Of a stretch of 64,000 nt of DNA, positions 21,488 to 31,532 are shown piece by piece (within the stretch, counting starts at the first letter, position 1; every line of letters starts with the position of its first letter). The position numbers and the translations under genes are program-made. The notes under the pieces were generated by a model. The model ran no database searches. It was not told the DNA's origin and saw only the letters and a list, made by a program, of their open reading frames with translations. Source of the DNA: Plantago ovata (Eukaryota > Streptophyta > Magnoliopsida > Lamiales > Plantaginaceae); the NCBI GenBank assembly GCA_028274465.1, contig CM051457.1, positions 60,450,899-60,514,898 on the forward strand, written 5' to 3'.

Positions 21488-22557
21488 TTATTGTTTCAAT
21501 TTCTCAAAAGCCTCTTCGCATTCCTTTGTCCATTCCAACTGATTACTCTTCCTTAGGACCTTGAAGAAAGGCAGATTCTTCTTGGCCGATCTTGAGATGA
21601 AACGGCTTAGGGCGATTGACTTCCCAACCAATTGTTGTACCTCGTTGAGCGTCTTTTGCTGCGGAAGGTCAAGTATGGCTTTCATCTTTTCTGGATTTGC
21701 TTCAATTCCCCTCTCGGTCACCACGTAACTAAGGAACTTGCCTCCCTTGACACCAAATGTGCACTTTGTCGGGTTAAGGTCCATGCCATATTTCCTCAGG
21801 ACTGCGAAGAACTTATTAAGGTGCTCGACGTGTTGATCTTCCTTCTTGCTTTTCACCAGCATGTCGTCGACGTACACTTCCATGGTTTTGCCTATCTCAT
21901 CCCTGAACATCTTGTTCACTAGGCGTTGGTAGGTCGCCCCCGCGTTTTTTAGTCCGAAGGCATGACGTTGAAGCAGTAGACATTGCCATTAGCAAAGAAG
22001 GCTGTCTTTGGTACGTCGTCCCTTGCCATCTTGATTTGATAAAATCCTTGATAGGCATCCATGGAGATAAGTAGTGCACATCCGGCGGTGGAATCCACAA
22101 GTTGATCAATCCTAGGAAGGGGATAAGGATCCTTCGGACAAAACTTGTTGAGACGAGTGAAGTTGTTGCACATTCTCCATTTACCTTCGCCTTTCTCTAC
22201 TAGGACCACATTGCAAACCCAATCTGAGTATCTTACTTCTTTGATGTGTCCTGCTTTCAAGAGCCTTTGGACCTCCGCTTCAATGATGGCATTATCCTCC
22301 GGACCAAAATCTCTTCGCTTCTCGCGAATATGGGTGATTTTGGGATCTAAGTTCAAATGGTGAACCGCGACCCTAGGGTCGATTCCTTTGAGATCCTCCG
22401 TACTCCATGCGAATACGTCATTGTTGTCCCTGAGGCATTGGATGACCTTCATTCGTACCTCGGCTGTCATCTCTGTTCCTAACCTTGTGACCTTGTCGGG
22501 AGACCCTTCTACCACTTGGATTTCTTCCAAAGCTTCTTTCGCTTCAATTTTATTCTC
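21488..22557 (-). pseudogene. Element A reverse transcriptase
   Basis: The N-terminal half (22530-21949) has the palm signatures SDWVCNVVLVEK, WRMCNNFTRLNK, PLPRIDQLVDSTAG and ISMDAYQGFYQIKM with the first catalytic Asp. The C-terminal half (21919-21491) has the YVDDML catalytic box and LNPTKCTFGV. A one-base deletion at about 21955-21960, within the conserved MPF-GLKNA segment, shifts the frame. An in-frame TAA at 22560-22558 separates it from gag-pro; in some relatives a stop or intron lies at this junction, so that one may be ancestral. Confidence 0.9.
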
Positions 22558-24376
22558 TTAAAAGAATGCTTTTTTCTTCGAGGTCGGAGGGATGGGAGGA
22601 ATTACTTGGTACTCTTCGAGCTCTTTTACTTCTGCCACCGTTAAATTTTGCTCTTTCCTTTGGACCGCCTTTCTTCGCCTTGCTGTCGGACTAGGTTTCT
22701 TCGACTTCCTTCGAGTCCTGGTCGCTCGGATGGAGTAAAAGGAGTTTGCTCCTGCCTCCGGATCTCTGTCTCCTAGGGCGAAGCGTGCGCTCGAGGTCAC
22801 ACTTGCGGAAAGAGTATAACACTCCCATGCCTCCCTTATGTTCCCCATTACTTGCCCTATGGCACCGTCGTCGCAAGGAAACTTCATGCGGTTGTGGACG
22901 GTTGAAACAACAACTTTGAATTGAGACAAGGCGGGTCGCCCTATTACCACATAATAGTCGAAAGGAATATCAACTACCAAGAATGTCACCGACTTTGTTA
23001 TTCTGCAAGGATCCTTGCCCATGGACACCGGGAGGATCATGCTTCCGAGGGGCATTATGGGCTGTCCTCCGAACCCTACTAGGGCGCTCACCACTTCTTT
23101 TAATCCTTCATTCGGGTCAATTTTCATCTTTTTGAGAGTACTTGTGAAGATGAGATTGGCTGAGTTTCCGGTGTCTACTAGTATTTTTGGAACTTCGAAG
23201 CAAGAAATGTCGAGCGACACTACCAGAGGAACACTTGGGTCTTGAGTGTCTCCTCCTCCGGCATGTCTCAGAGGAAGTTCACTATCGTCGAAAGAAATCA
23301 TGTTGGTTCCTTTCGGGGAAACTTGTCCATACTTGGGGTCTCTTGCCGTGAGGTCACTGGCGGTTCTTTCTCTTGCTTTGCGACTATCACCTCCCGCTGG
23401 TCCTCCGACGATAGTAAGAATTCTTCCATGGATAGGCCTATTCTCAAAGTTTGCTTCTCTTACAAAATCCCGATGTCGCTCACCCTCCGGAGGAGGAGGT
23501 GGCGGAAGTGGCAAAGCTGAAGGCTCCCTTCGTGGTTCGGGGGTGATGTGATGAATGGATTGGTGAACTGGTTCCTCCCGACGGACATAATTGACAAATT
23601 TCCCTCGACGCACTAACTTCTCAATTTCAGTCTTGAGGTTAATGCATTCATCGGTGGTATGCCATTTGCCTTTGTGAAAGTAGCAAAACTTGTCCGAATT
23701 TCTATGCTTCCGAGCCTCCGGCGTAGGATCGGGCCAATCAACATCCATGTTCCTTATTATAATAGTGCTCAAGATTTCGGATCTTGGCCTATTAAGCTCA
23801 GTGTACTTCTCGTACCTCCTAGGGGGAGATCTTCTTGGAGGAGTTCTCTTGTCCCTGAAGTCATTTCTATGGTGTTGCTCCTTTTGAATGGTGTTTCTCT
23901 CATTTCTCTGGTCTTGCCTTCTTTGTTTCGGGGGATTATTCTGAGCTTGCCTTTGTTGTTCCTTTTCCGTCGGAGCTGTCGGAAGGACAGTTCTTACCGG
24001 GACAGATCTCCGGAACTCCTCTGCCACCAAACAATTCTCGCATACTTTCTCTAGGTCTTTCTCAGTTTCCACATGGGACCTCGCGAGTTCGTCCCGAAGC
24101 TTCTCATTGGTGGTATTTCCATACAAGTATTCCTTTCGCTCTTTGGCTCCGTGATTTTCTACTTGGTATGCCGCTTCATGGAACCTTGTCAAGAATTCCC
24201 TCAAGTCCTCCGACGGCCTTTGAACAATTTCGGCCAAATACTTGACTCCCCTCTTCTTCCGAATCACTTTCTCAAATCTTTTTATGAATTGAGATGTGAG
24301 TTCTTTGTAGGATGTGATGGAACCATTGTATAAGTTAGATCACCAAACCATTGCCTCTCCGCAAAGTGTCGAGGGG
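22558..24376 (-). pseudogene. Element A gag C-terminal half and protease
   Basis: Resumes gag after element C. 24376-24270 carries the end of the capsid domain (TLCGEAMVW) with a TGA stop after it, then 569 open codons from 24267. Order: capsid C-terminus (EFLTRFHEAAYQVE), Arg/Pro-rich basic linker, a degenerate zinc motif typical of Tat/Ogre gag (CYFHKGKWHTTDEC, about residue 195), a Pro-rich run, then a retropepsin-like domain with LVDTGNSANLIF (about residue 365) and VVIGRPALSQF. The last 80 residues are basic. The protease motif is intact. Confidence 0.88.
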
Positions 24377-24381
24377 AAGAT

Positions 24382-25645
24382 TGATGAATGTGTATTTTAC
24401 ACTTTCATTTGAGTCTTTTTCACCTATTTTAGCTATCCTCTATGTTAATTTAGCTATATTTTAGTGCATTTTATTAGAATAGTGTCACGTTTCCCTTTAG
24501 TTTTTATTTTACAGGTTTTGGTTGAAAAACGAGGATTTCCGGGCAATTATATTGAAGTTGACAAGGAATTGGTGTTCCAGAAGCCTAATTGGAGTATCTG
24601 AAGGTTTCCGGATAGGATTTGAAGTCTAGGGGTCGAATCTGGAGGTTAGAAGGCCACTAGAAGTCAGAAACCGAGTCCGAAATGGGGAAGAAATCCAAAA
24701 ACGCGTCGAAAACGCGTAAATTCCCGAGTTTTACTCCCGGGCGAATCGCCCGGGATGTGGGACGAATCGCCCCACACCAGGCGACTCGCCCGGTGTGTGG
24801 GGCCCTTCGTCCCACACTATTTCGAACACTATATATAGTTGCTCAGTTTTTCTCCGATTTTCATACTTTTCCAGACCTATTCTCTCACCTTTCTCTGTAG
24901 TTTTAGGTAGGAACTTCCCAGAGCCTGTTCTGGGGGTTCATAGCTTAGGAGATACTTTTTCATAGCAGTTTGGAGCTTGTAAGATCGCGATTCTTCGGAG
25001 ACTGACAACCTTCGGTAACATTGTATCTTACAGTTTTTCTACTTATTTTTATATATCTTTCATCATGTTTTCATTCATTCGTGGTGTGATTTCTGTTGAT
25101 TGCATGACAACTATGAGTAGCTAAACTTCTCGTTGGTGATAGTATGAGAATTCTTAGCGAAGGGTTGATAATTATGCTAATGGCTATATCGCGCATTATA
25201 CTCCGTGTTATTGCTTTATTTCTTTGATCGGTCGAAATCTATATCTTCGTATGTTGATTAATTATTGCACACAATTGGACAATTTATTGGTCTTCGACCC
25301 ATCAAAATCTATGTCTTCGTAGTGTTTGATAATTACAACAGGACAACTTATTGATCAAAGATCTCCATGCAAAATCGAGGAATTTACGCATGATTATTAA
25401 CCCGTTATGCTTTGAAGGACCATACTATCACCAATCTCCATTATCTGTTAAGAAAACCCTTTGCTATATCGTCTGCTGTTTTTATATTCTAAATTAGATT
25501 TGATAAAGCTAGTTATAGTCCTTAGAGATCGACACTCGAGGTTATTCTACTGCTACACTACGGTTTTCGTTGTAGTTGTGAATTGCCTTTGGCTAAATAA
25601 CAAATTTATTTGATTAAATCGAGTCTGACAAATTCGTGATCATCA
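24382..25645 (+). repeat. Element C 5' LTR (1264 bp)
   Basis: TGATGAATGTGTATTTTAC to GTGATCATCA. It has a palindrome cluster at 24736-24817, starting with the 9-bp arms CCCGGGCGA and TCGCCCGGG around one base, then TATATATA at 24830-24837 about 15 bp downstream. Shared motif TAGAATAGTGTCACGTTT at about 24475-24493. Confidence 0.93.
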
Positions 25646-25648
25646 AAT

Positions 25649-25666
25649 TGGCGCCGTTGCCGGGGA
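25649..25666 (+). other. Element C primer binding site
   Basis: TGGCGCCGTTGCCGGGGA, three bases after the LTR, of the tRNA-Asp-complementary type seen in Athila elements. Confidence 0.85.
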
Positions 25667-25968
25667 ACTATACTCCTTTTTTCTATTTAATTTGTTTATA
25701 TTTTCAGCATTCGGTTCCCTACAGAAGAACAGGCTCTGGGGGTTTGCTCTCAGGAAATCTCACTTTCTTACCCTATTTCTTCCCCCCTATCTTTTTCAGA
25801 AAATTCATCTAATCTGATCTCGGTTACCTTACGTGCTTGCGCTCTCGTAGTTCTCGGTTACATTGTGTTTGTTTGCACTCTTTGTGTTTTTCTTTGTAAG
25901 CTTTTGTTTTTCTTTTGTGGATTCTGCTCCTTGGTTTTCCTCCTGTGCAAAAACTAGTTATATGAAGG

Positions 25969-26601
25969 ATGAGTCAACCACCGTTGCCCCGGTATGTGAT
26001 GCCTCGAGGGCCTTGCATAACATTGGATGACGATTGCAGGAATTATGACTTTGATCCTGCGTACTACTCCATTTTCTCCACGTTTTCAATGGGTGATGAT
26101 CCAAGAGGGTTCTTAGACACATACGAGGAAGGTGTGTTGAGGATACCTCGTGAGAATGAGGAGGGGGTTATTTTATCACATGAGCAACTTTGTATGAGAG
26201 GATTTATGGGAGCCTTGGAAGGGTACGCTCGAAGATGGATCAGAATCCCGCCGGAAAAATCGTTGCGCACTTGGGGTGAAGTAACCAGCAAGTTTCTGGA
26301 ACATTGGGATAGGGACTCACCTCCTGGGTTAGGGGAATGGACGTCTCGCTTCAGTAGTCAGCCACCAGAAATCGACATTGCCGATGAAGAGGAATGTGGA
26401 GAAGAATCCATTGATGAAGTCTCCTCAGTGCTTAGCTTGGATTCCACGTCCTTACTTGCGGATGTCGAGGTTGTTGGTCAAGAGGAAGTCGTGGAGGAGG
26501 TGATAACTGAATCCATTACTTCACTTGAGTCAGACAGTGAAGGCGTCAGTTGTGTTGAGGTCGAGGAGCCAATCTCTGAAGATTTTGGTGTCTCTGAATA
26601 A
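25969..26601 (+). CDS. Element C short gag-like protein (210 residues)
   Basis: Residues 40-115 resemble the retrotransposon gag capsid fold: DPRGFLDTYEEGV, then LCMRGFMGALEGYARRWI and SLRTWGEVTSKFLEHW, matching the 'A-W...tW..l...F' pattern. The rest (120-210) is an acidic Glu/Ser/Val-rich tail. It has no zinc knuckle and no protease, and ends at a clean TAA 49 bp before element D. It is about 40% of the usual gag length. An open frame without stops suggests either recent loss or selection for a short gag. ATG 25969 is preceded by a leader of about 300 nt after the primer site. Confidence 0.65.
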   Translation: MSQPPLPRYVMPRGPCITLDDDCRNYDFDPAYYSIFSTFSMGDDPRGFLDTYEEGVLRIPRENEEGVILSHEQLCMRGFMGALEGYARRWIRIPPEKSLRTWGEVTSKFLEHWDRDSPPGLGEWTSRFSSQPPEIDIADEEECGEESIDEVSSVLSLDSTSLLADVEVVGQEEVVEEVITESITSLESDSEGVSCVEVEEPISEDFGVSE

Positions 26602-26650
26602 ATTGCTGCAGATACTCTTGATCTGACTCCTACGTACTGGTCCATGCGCC

Positions 26651-28051
26651 TGATGAACGTATTTTTTACGCGTTCATCTTGTCTTTTTTACCTTCTTTTG
26701 CTATCTTTTAGCCTTCTTTTCGGTTAGTTTTGTAGAATAGTGTCACGTTTATTGTTTTCTGCATTTTCAGGCACTTAGGTACGAAACGACATTTTTGGAG
26801 CTAAAAACGAGCCTTTTTTATGGAAAAGATGGCCCCGTTGAAGTTCCCCAATCTCCGTGGCTTGTTCGTGAGTGTCTGAGCCTCAATAAGCATTGAGAAG
26901 GATGAGTCCAAGGCACCCGAGGGCCGTACGAGGGCAAAAAGATTGAGTTGGAAGACAAAAATCTGCCCAGGAGCCAAGTTAAGCGCCTGGAATAGTGAAG
27001 CGCTCCGCTTCATTTTCCAGGAGCTTTGGCACAGCAGCCAAGCGAAGCGCTTGGAGGGCCCAAGCGCTTCGCTTGCAAGCGCTCCGCTTGGCCTCTCCAG
27101 GCGGTCCGCTTGGCAGCGGTTACGTTTTCGGATTTTCCTTCTTAGATATGATTTGCAGTTACTTTTTCCATACTTTTGAACATTGGCTTCATTTTGGAGA
27201 GCTCCTAAGCCCCAAAACTCAGAGAAAACTCAGATTACATTGTATTTTAGATTGGATTAAAGGTTTTGGCATAGGATTGCATCCATTGTTTCATCTACGG
27301 AGAGGTTTTCCTCAATACCCACCGATTAGTGACAGCTTGGTGGTAACATTGTATCATTATCTCTTGTCTAGTAGTTTGATTTGATGTATTCCATTTACAA
27401 TTCATATGATTTGATGTCTATGTTGATGAATATGAGTAGCTAAATCCTTTGTGTTGGTGGTAGAATGTAGAATATGCATGCTATGGGTTATGTTTATGCT
27501 TACATGAGATTGTGATTCAATCTTGCTGCAAATTCCTTCATATGATTCTTGGTTGCCTATAAAATATATTCGAATTGAGTATAGTGACAAACTCTTGGTC
27601 AATGAAAGCTATAGGATTATATGTTAGAGATTTGCAGCATGCTAGGTAAATGGTGTTAGTGACAAGCACCTCTAAATTATTGATAGTGGTCTTTTATGAC
27701 GTGTGTCTTGAAAGTTACCTAGACGAGTTGCTTAGCAGACTTGATTGAAGGTTTTACGCACTGAACTTGTGAGCATATTCGTAACCCATGCATGTGTATT
27801 TGATTTCTACCACCAACCGTTTCCAAACTTGATTACAACAATCTGATTTCTCGTTGCTTTGTTCTAAGAAAGCAATTCTTTAAACACTGGAACTCGTTGT
27901 CTGAAATAACTAGCAAAAACCACAAACAAAGCCACGTTAGGTCCCGAGAGAACGACACTCGGGGACAACTTTCCATTGCACTCTAGTTTATGTAGTGATA
28001 AGTGTTCTTTGGCTTTTAAACAAATTTAATTGGTGAAAAACGACATCATCA
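26651..28051 (+). repeat. Element D LTR1 (1401 bp)
   Basis: TGATGAACG to CGACATCATCA. It begins with an inverted repeat: GATGAACG (26652) and CGTTCATC (about 26670) around 11 bases. Palindrome cluster at about 26968-27117 (arms CCAAGCG and CGCTTGG). It shows the most private differences of the three LTRs. Confidence 0.93.
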
Positions 28052-28054
28052 ATT

Positions 28055-28072
28055 TGGCGTCGTTGCCGGGGA
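28055..28072 (+). other. Element D primer binding site, copy 1
   Basis: TGGCGTCGTTGCCGGGGA, as in C except for T in place of C at position 6. Three bases after LTR1. Confidence 0.8.
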
Positions 28073-28195
28073 CTTAACTCCTTTGGTTGGTGTTTTTTTT
28101 TTGGTTTTTTCAGCCAACATCTCTTCTTTGCCTTATTTCTGTCTGTAGTTTCTTTTTGACTTGGAAACTCACTACTCTTCATTTCAGGTGAGTGC

Positions 28196-29742
28196 ATGCC
28201 TAGAACCCGAACGGGTGGACCTATTATTGAACGTTTTGTAGACGAGATCGATCGTTTGTTTCAACGGAGAAGGAGGAATTTGAATCTCGAGTTTGAAGAA
28301 GTAGCATCTAGAGCTTCCACTTCTGGTATTCGGGAAGAGTCTTCTTCTTATCTTTTGGAGCCAATTCTTGAATCTGTTTACTTGGAAGGTGAAATGGCGG
28401 AGCGGCCTATACGTAAACTTACTAAGCACACGGTTGGGGCTAGAGGACCAGCAATTGTCCTCAATGATGACACAAGGAACTTGGATATCAAGAATCACAT
28501 GTTCCAACAACTTCCCAAATTCTATGGGATGGCTAATGAGGACGTGATTGGGTACTTGAATAAGCTCGAGAATTTTGTTCTCCATCTTGGGCGACCGGAG
28601 CTGGTGTTACAGATGATGATCTCCGTTTGAAGGTCTTTTCTATGGGGCTAGGTGATCGTGCAAAGGCTTGGCTTAATACTTTGGAGGCAGGGTCCTTGAC
28701 AACATGGGATCTTTGTTTTGATAAGTTCATGGAGCGTTACTACCCCGCTTCCAAGACGATGGCTATGAAGAGCCAAATTAGCTCCTTCGAGCAGAGGTAT
28801 GATGAGGCTTTCCACGAGGCCTATGATCGATTCATGGGGTTGCACCATCGATGCCCACATCACGGGTATGATAAAGGTCAACTTCTCCAATTTTTTTACA
28901 ATGGTTTACATCCCGAGATTCAATCTCAAGTGGATAGTATTTGTGGAGGTAGTATGGGGGAGTTGCTTCCTTCTCAAGCTCAAGTGAAGCTGGACATGAT
29001 GTACCGGAATTCCCAAAACCGGAATGTGAGGGCTCGTGTGCTCCAAAAGGAGCAAATAGGTGAGGCCAAGGTAGTGGTAGAACAAGATGCCTTCGATGGG
29101 TTCGCCCATGAAGTGAAGCAAGCTTTGAGGCAAAGCGTTCCTTCTCCTTCTACGGAAGTTTGTGGTGTGTGCAAGAACTATGGGCACCCGGCCTATTTAT
29201 GCCGTTCTGAATTTGCTAGAGAGCAATATATCACGAACGATGTCCGTCAAGAAGTGTATGCTGTTGAGGGAGAGCAAGTAGTTGGAGATGTGAACTACAG
29301 ACAAGGATATGGCAATACGAGGCCACAAAACCGTGGGCCCCGAGGTGGGTACCAGAATCAAGGCAACCGTGGTTATCTTCATAACCCGGATCAATATGCC
29401 TATGGGCGTAATCAAGATAGAAGTCGTCTCAGCTATGGGAACAATTGGTATGAAGGAGCACCGCCTTCTAATCCTACACCTCCACCTCAGCTTGCTAGTT
29501 CGGGACCACAAGGTGGAGGGGTGCTTCCTTCACCTCTTGTCTCTTCTCTCAACGATCTTGTGTTGAAGACGAATAAGTTTATGGAGCATTACTATCGTAA
29601 TGAAACTACTAACAATCAGCGGTTTGAGAAGCTTGAGGCTAGTAGTAGCAACCTCCATAAGAAGTTGCAAGAGTTGATAGATCGGGGGCTAGTAGAGAGC
29701 AAGGGAAGTTTCCCGGGAACACGGAGAAGGCTATGGCCATAA
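28196..29742 (+). pseudogene. Element D gag, copy 1 (frameshifted)
   Basis: Begins at ATG 28196 (MPRTRTGG). Capsid signatures: DRAKAWLNTLEAGS, a WDLCFDKFMERYYP stretch, YDRFMGLHHRCPHHGY and FFYNGL; then a zinc knuckle CGVCKNYGHPAYLC, a Gly/Asn/Tyr/Arg-rich region, a Pro-rich stretch and a short coiled coil. A one-base deletion near 28595 (GACCGGAG where copy 2 has GACCAGGAG) splits it into 28196-28630 and 28627-29742. Zinc ligands are all present here, unlike copy 2. Confidence 0.88.
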
Positions 29743-30530
29743 CCGTGGTGACTGATTTGCCCGTGGAGATCACGGTTGTGAGAGACAATGCACGAGTTGA
29801 GGTGCCAAGTTGCAAGATAACTGAAACTTGCAAGGTGAGTGAGGAGGTCGAGACTCCTAAGGTGGTTATGGAAGAGGAAGTTGTCGCACAATCTGATGCG
29901 ATAGTTGAAGAGGTGAAAGAAAACTCATCGTCTGAGGATGAGATGGTGGATATGGTGGAAGTGCCCATCCAAGAGAGCTTCGATGTTGAAATCGGCTTGG
30001 GGAAGAAGGACGGAATAGTGGCAACTCTAGACACGGGAGCGGGTGTGAATGTTATACCCTTGAACGTGTATGAAGAGTCGGGTTTGTCTGGCTTGAGACC
30101 TATGAAATGCATGGTACAATTAGCGGATGGGTCCATGAAAAAGCCGTTGGGTGTGATTGAGAACTTGGCGGTGAGGGTTGCCGGTGTAGAGGTGAAGACT
30201 AATTTCATCGTTATGCCTACATCTTCTACTAAGCTCAAAGATGTGGTTCTCTTGGATAGAGCCTTCATCAACAAAGTGCATATGGTCATAGACATGTATC
30301 GCCGAACATGTCACTTTGAGGTAAATGGCAAGCAACACACGTTGCGAGCCATTGTTGATTCATGTGCTTATGTTGATACTAACGAACCTGTAGGATTTTT
30401 GGGTCCACTCTATGTTCGTCAAGATGTGCAGGGAATTGATGCTTTGAGAGGCAATTGGAGGGGGAAGTCTAGTACCCGAGGCGAAATCAATTCCGCATGC
30501 GTTGTGAAGAGTCGAGCCAACGACTTTTAA
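29733..30530 (+). CDS. Element D aspartic protease, copy 1
   Basis: 265 codons, overlapping the end of gag by 10 bases in another frame (shift of -1 relative to gag). The first 90 residues are Val/Glu-rich. The retropepsin motif ATLDTGAGVNVIP lies at about residue 97; VVLLDRAFI comes late, with Asp where element B has Gly. Both D copies share the frame offset from gag, so it predates the duplication; it could be programmed frameshifting or an old mutation. This copy's protease frame is open throughout, with stop at 30528-30530. Confidence 0.82.
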   Translation: MAITVVTDLPVEITVVRDNARVEVPSCKITETCKVSEEVETPKVVMEEEVVAQSDAIVEEVKENSSSEDEMVDMVEVPIQESFDVEIGLGKKDGIVATLDTGAGVNVIPLNVYEESGLSGLRPMKCMVQLADGSMKKPLGVIENLAVRVAGVEVKTNFIVMPTSSTKLKDVVLLDRAFINKVHMVIDMYRRTCHFEVNGKQHTLRAIVDSCAYVDTNEPVGFLGPLYVRQDVQGIDALRGNWRGKSSTRGEINSACVVKSRANDF

Positions 30531-30542
30531 ACGAAGGCGCTT

Positions 30543-30560
30543 CTCGGGAGGCAACCCGAG
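30543..30560 (+). promoter_or_regulatory. GGGAGGCAACCC hairpin after gag-pro (element D copy 1)
   Basis: CTCGGG-AGGCAA-CCCGAG, a 6-bp stem with 6-nt loop starting 13 nt after the protease stop. Same loop as in B; the two outer pairs covary. Confidence 0.65.
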
Positions 30561-30679
30561 GTTGTAGGTACTTGCATATAGATTAGGAGCACGTTTCAAT
30601 TTTGTTTCGTTGTTTAGACAAGGTTTTTGGGGTGAAAATTTAGCAAAAGTCGAAAAAAATGGATTTGGGAGCTCCAGGA

Positions 30680-30863
30680 CCCAAGCGAACCGCTTGGCAA
30701 GCCTAAGCGGTCCGCTTGGATTTCCAGTAAGAATTTTATTCTTACTGGAAATCCAAGCGGAGCGCTTGGCAGGTCCCAAGCGGACCGCTTGCCAAGCGCT
30801 TCGCTTGGGACGGCCCAAGCGCTTCGCTTGGCTTTCCTTAAGAAAGCCAAGCGGAGCACTTGT
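30680..30863 (+). repeat. Palindrome cluster upstream of ORF2 (element D copy 1)
   Basis: Six or more dyads of the type CAAGCG-NNN-CGCTTG in 184 bp. In the centre is a perfect inverted repeat with 24-bp arms (30711-30734 and 30738-30761) and a 3-base loop, carrying CAGTAAGAAT and its complement. Confidence 0.85.
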
Positions 30864-31532
30864 GCATCAAAGCTCCCCACTTCGTTTTTTTTTCCTCCAT
30901 TGTCGATTTAACACCCCAAAAATCTCAATCTCTCTCAATTCTCCACCAATTCTTGCAATCTTGTGCATTTTACAAAGCCCATCACCCCCTCTATCATCTA
31001 AACCGATCAAATTTCACGTTTGAAGCATCCATAACAAGGAATCAAAGGTACCTCTCATGAACCCTAACTTTCTTGAATTTGGGATTTTATCTTAATTAGC
31101 TTCAATTGTGTTATGCATTGGTGAATTAGAGTTTGATGATGATTGTTGAGCATGTTTCTTACTAGATGTGATGTCTAAATTCGAATTTTGCTCCTCTTGA
31201 TTTATGATGAATTCTATTGCTCGAATTTTTGCTATATAATTGTTTGATGATTGTTAGCCTTGAATTTGAGTTATGTTATGATTATGGTGATCTTGTGATT
31301 GCATGAGAATGTGTTGGATTGGTTGGGTAATTCAATTGGAGAGTTTGTTTGCTTGGTTTAGATTCGTATGGATTTATCGTAACGAAGTGTTAAAGCTTCT
31401 CGATTTCTTCATATGAACTTTAGCAAGCCCTCAAACTCACCATGAGATTGCTTGAGTGAATATTGGAGTCTAGGAGTCAAGTCTAATTCTCATTGTCTCT
31501 TGAAGTTATCTAATAAGATTATTCTAGGTACA

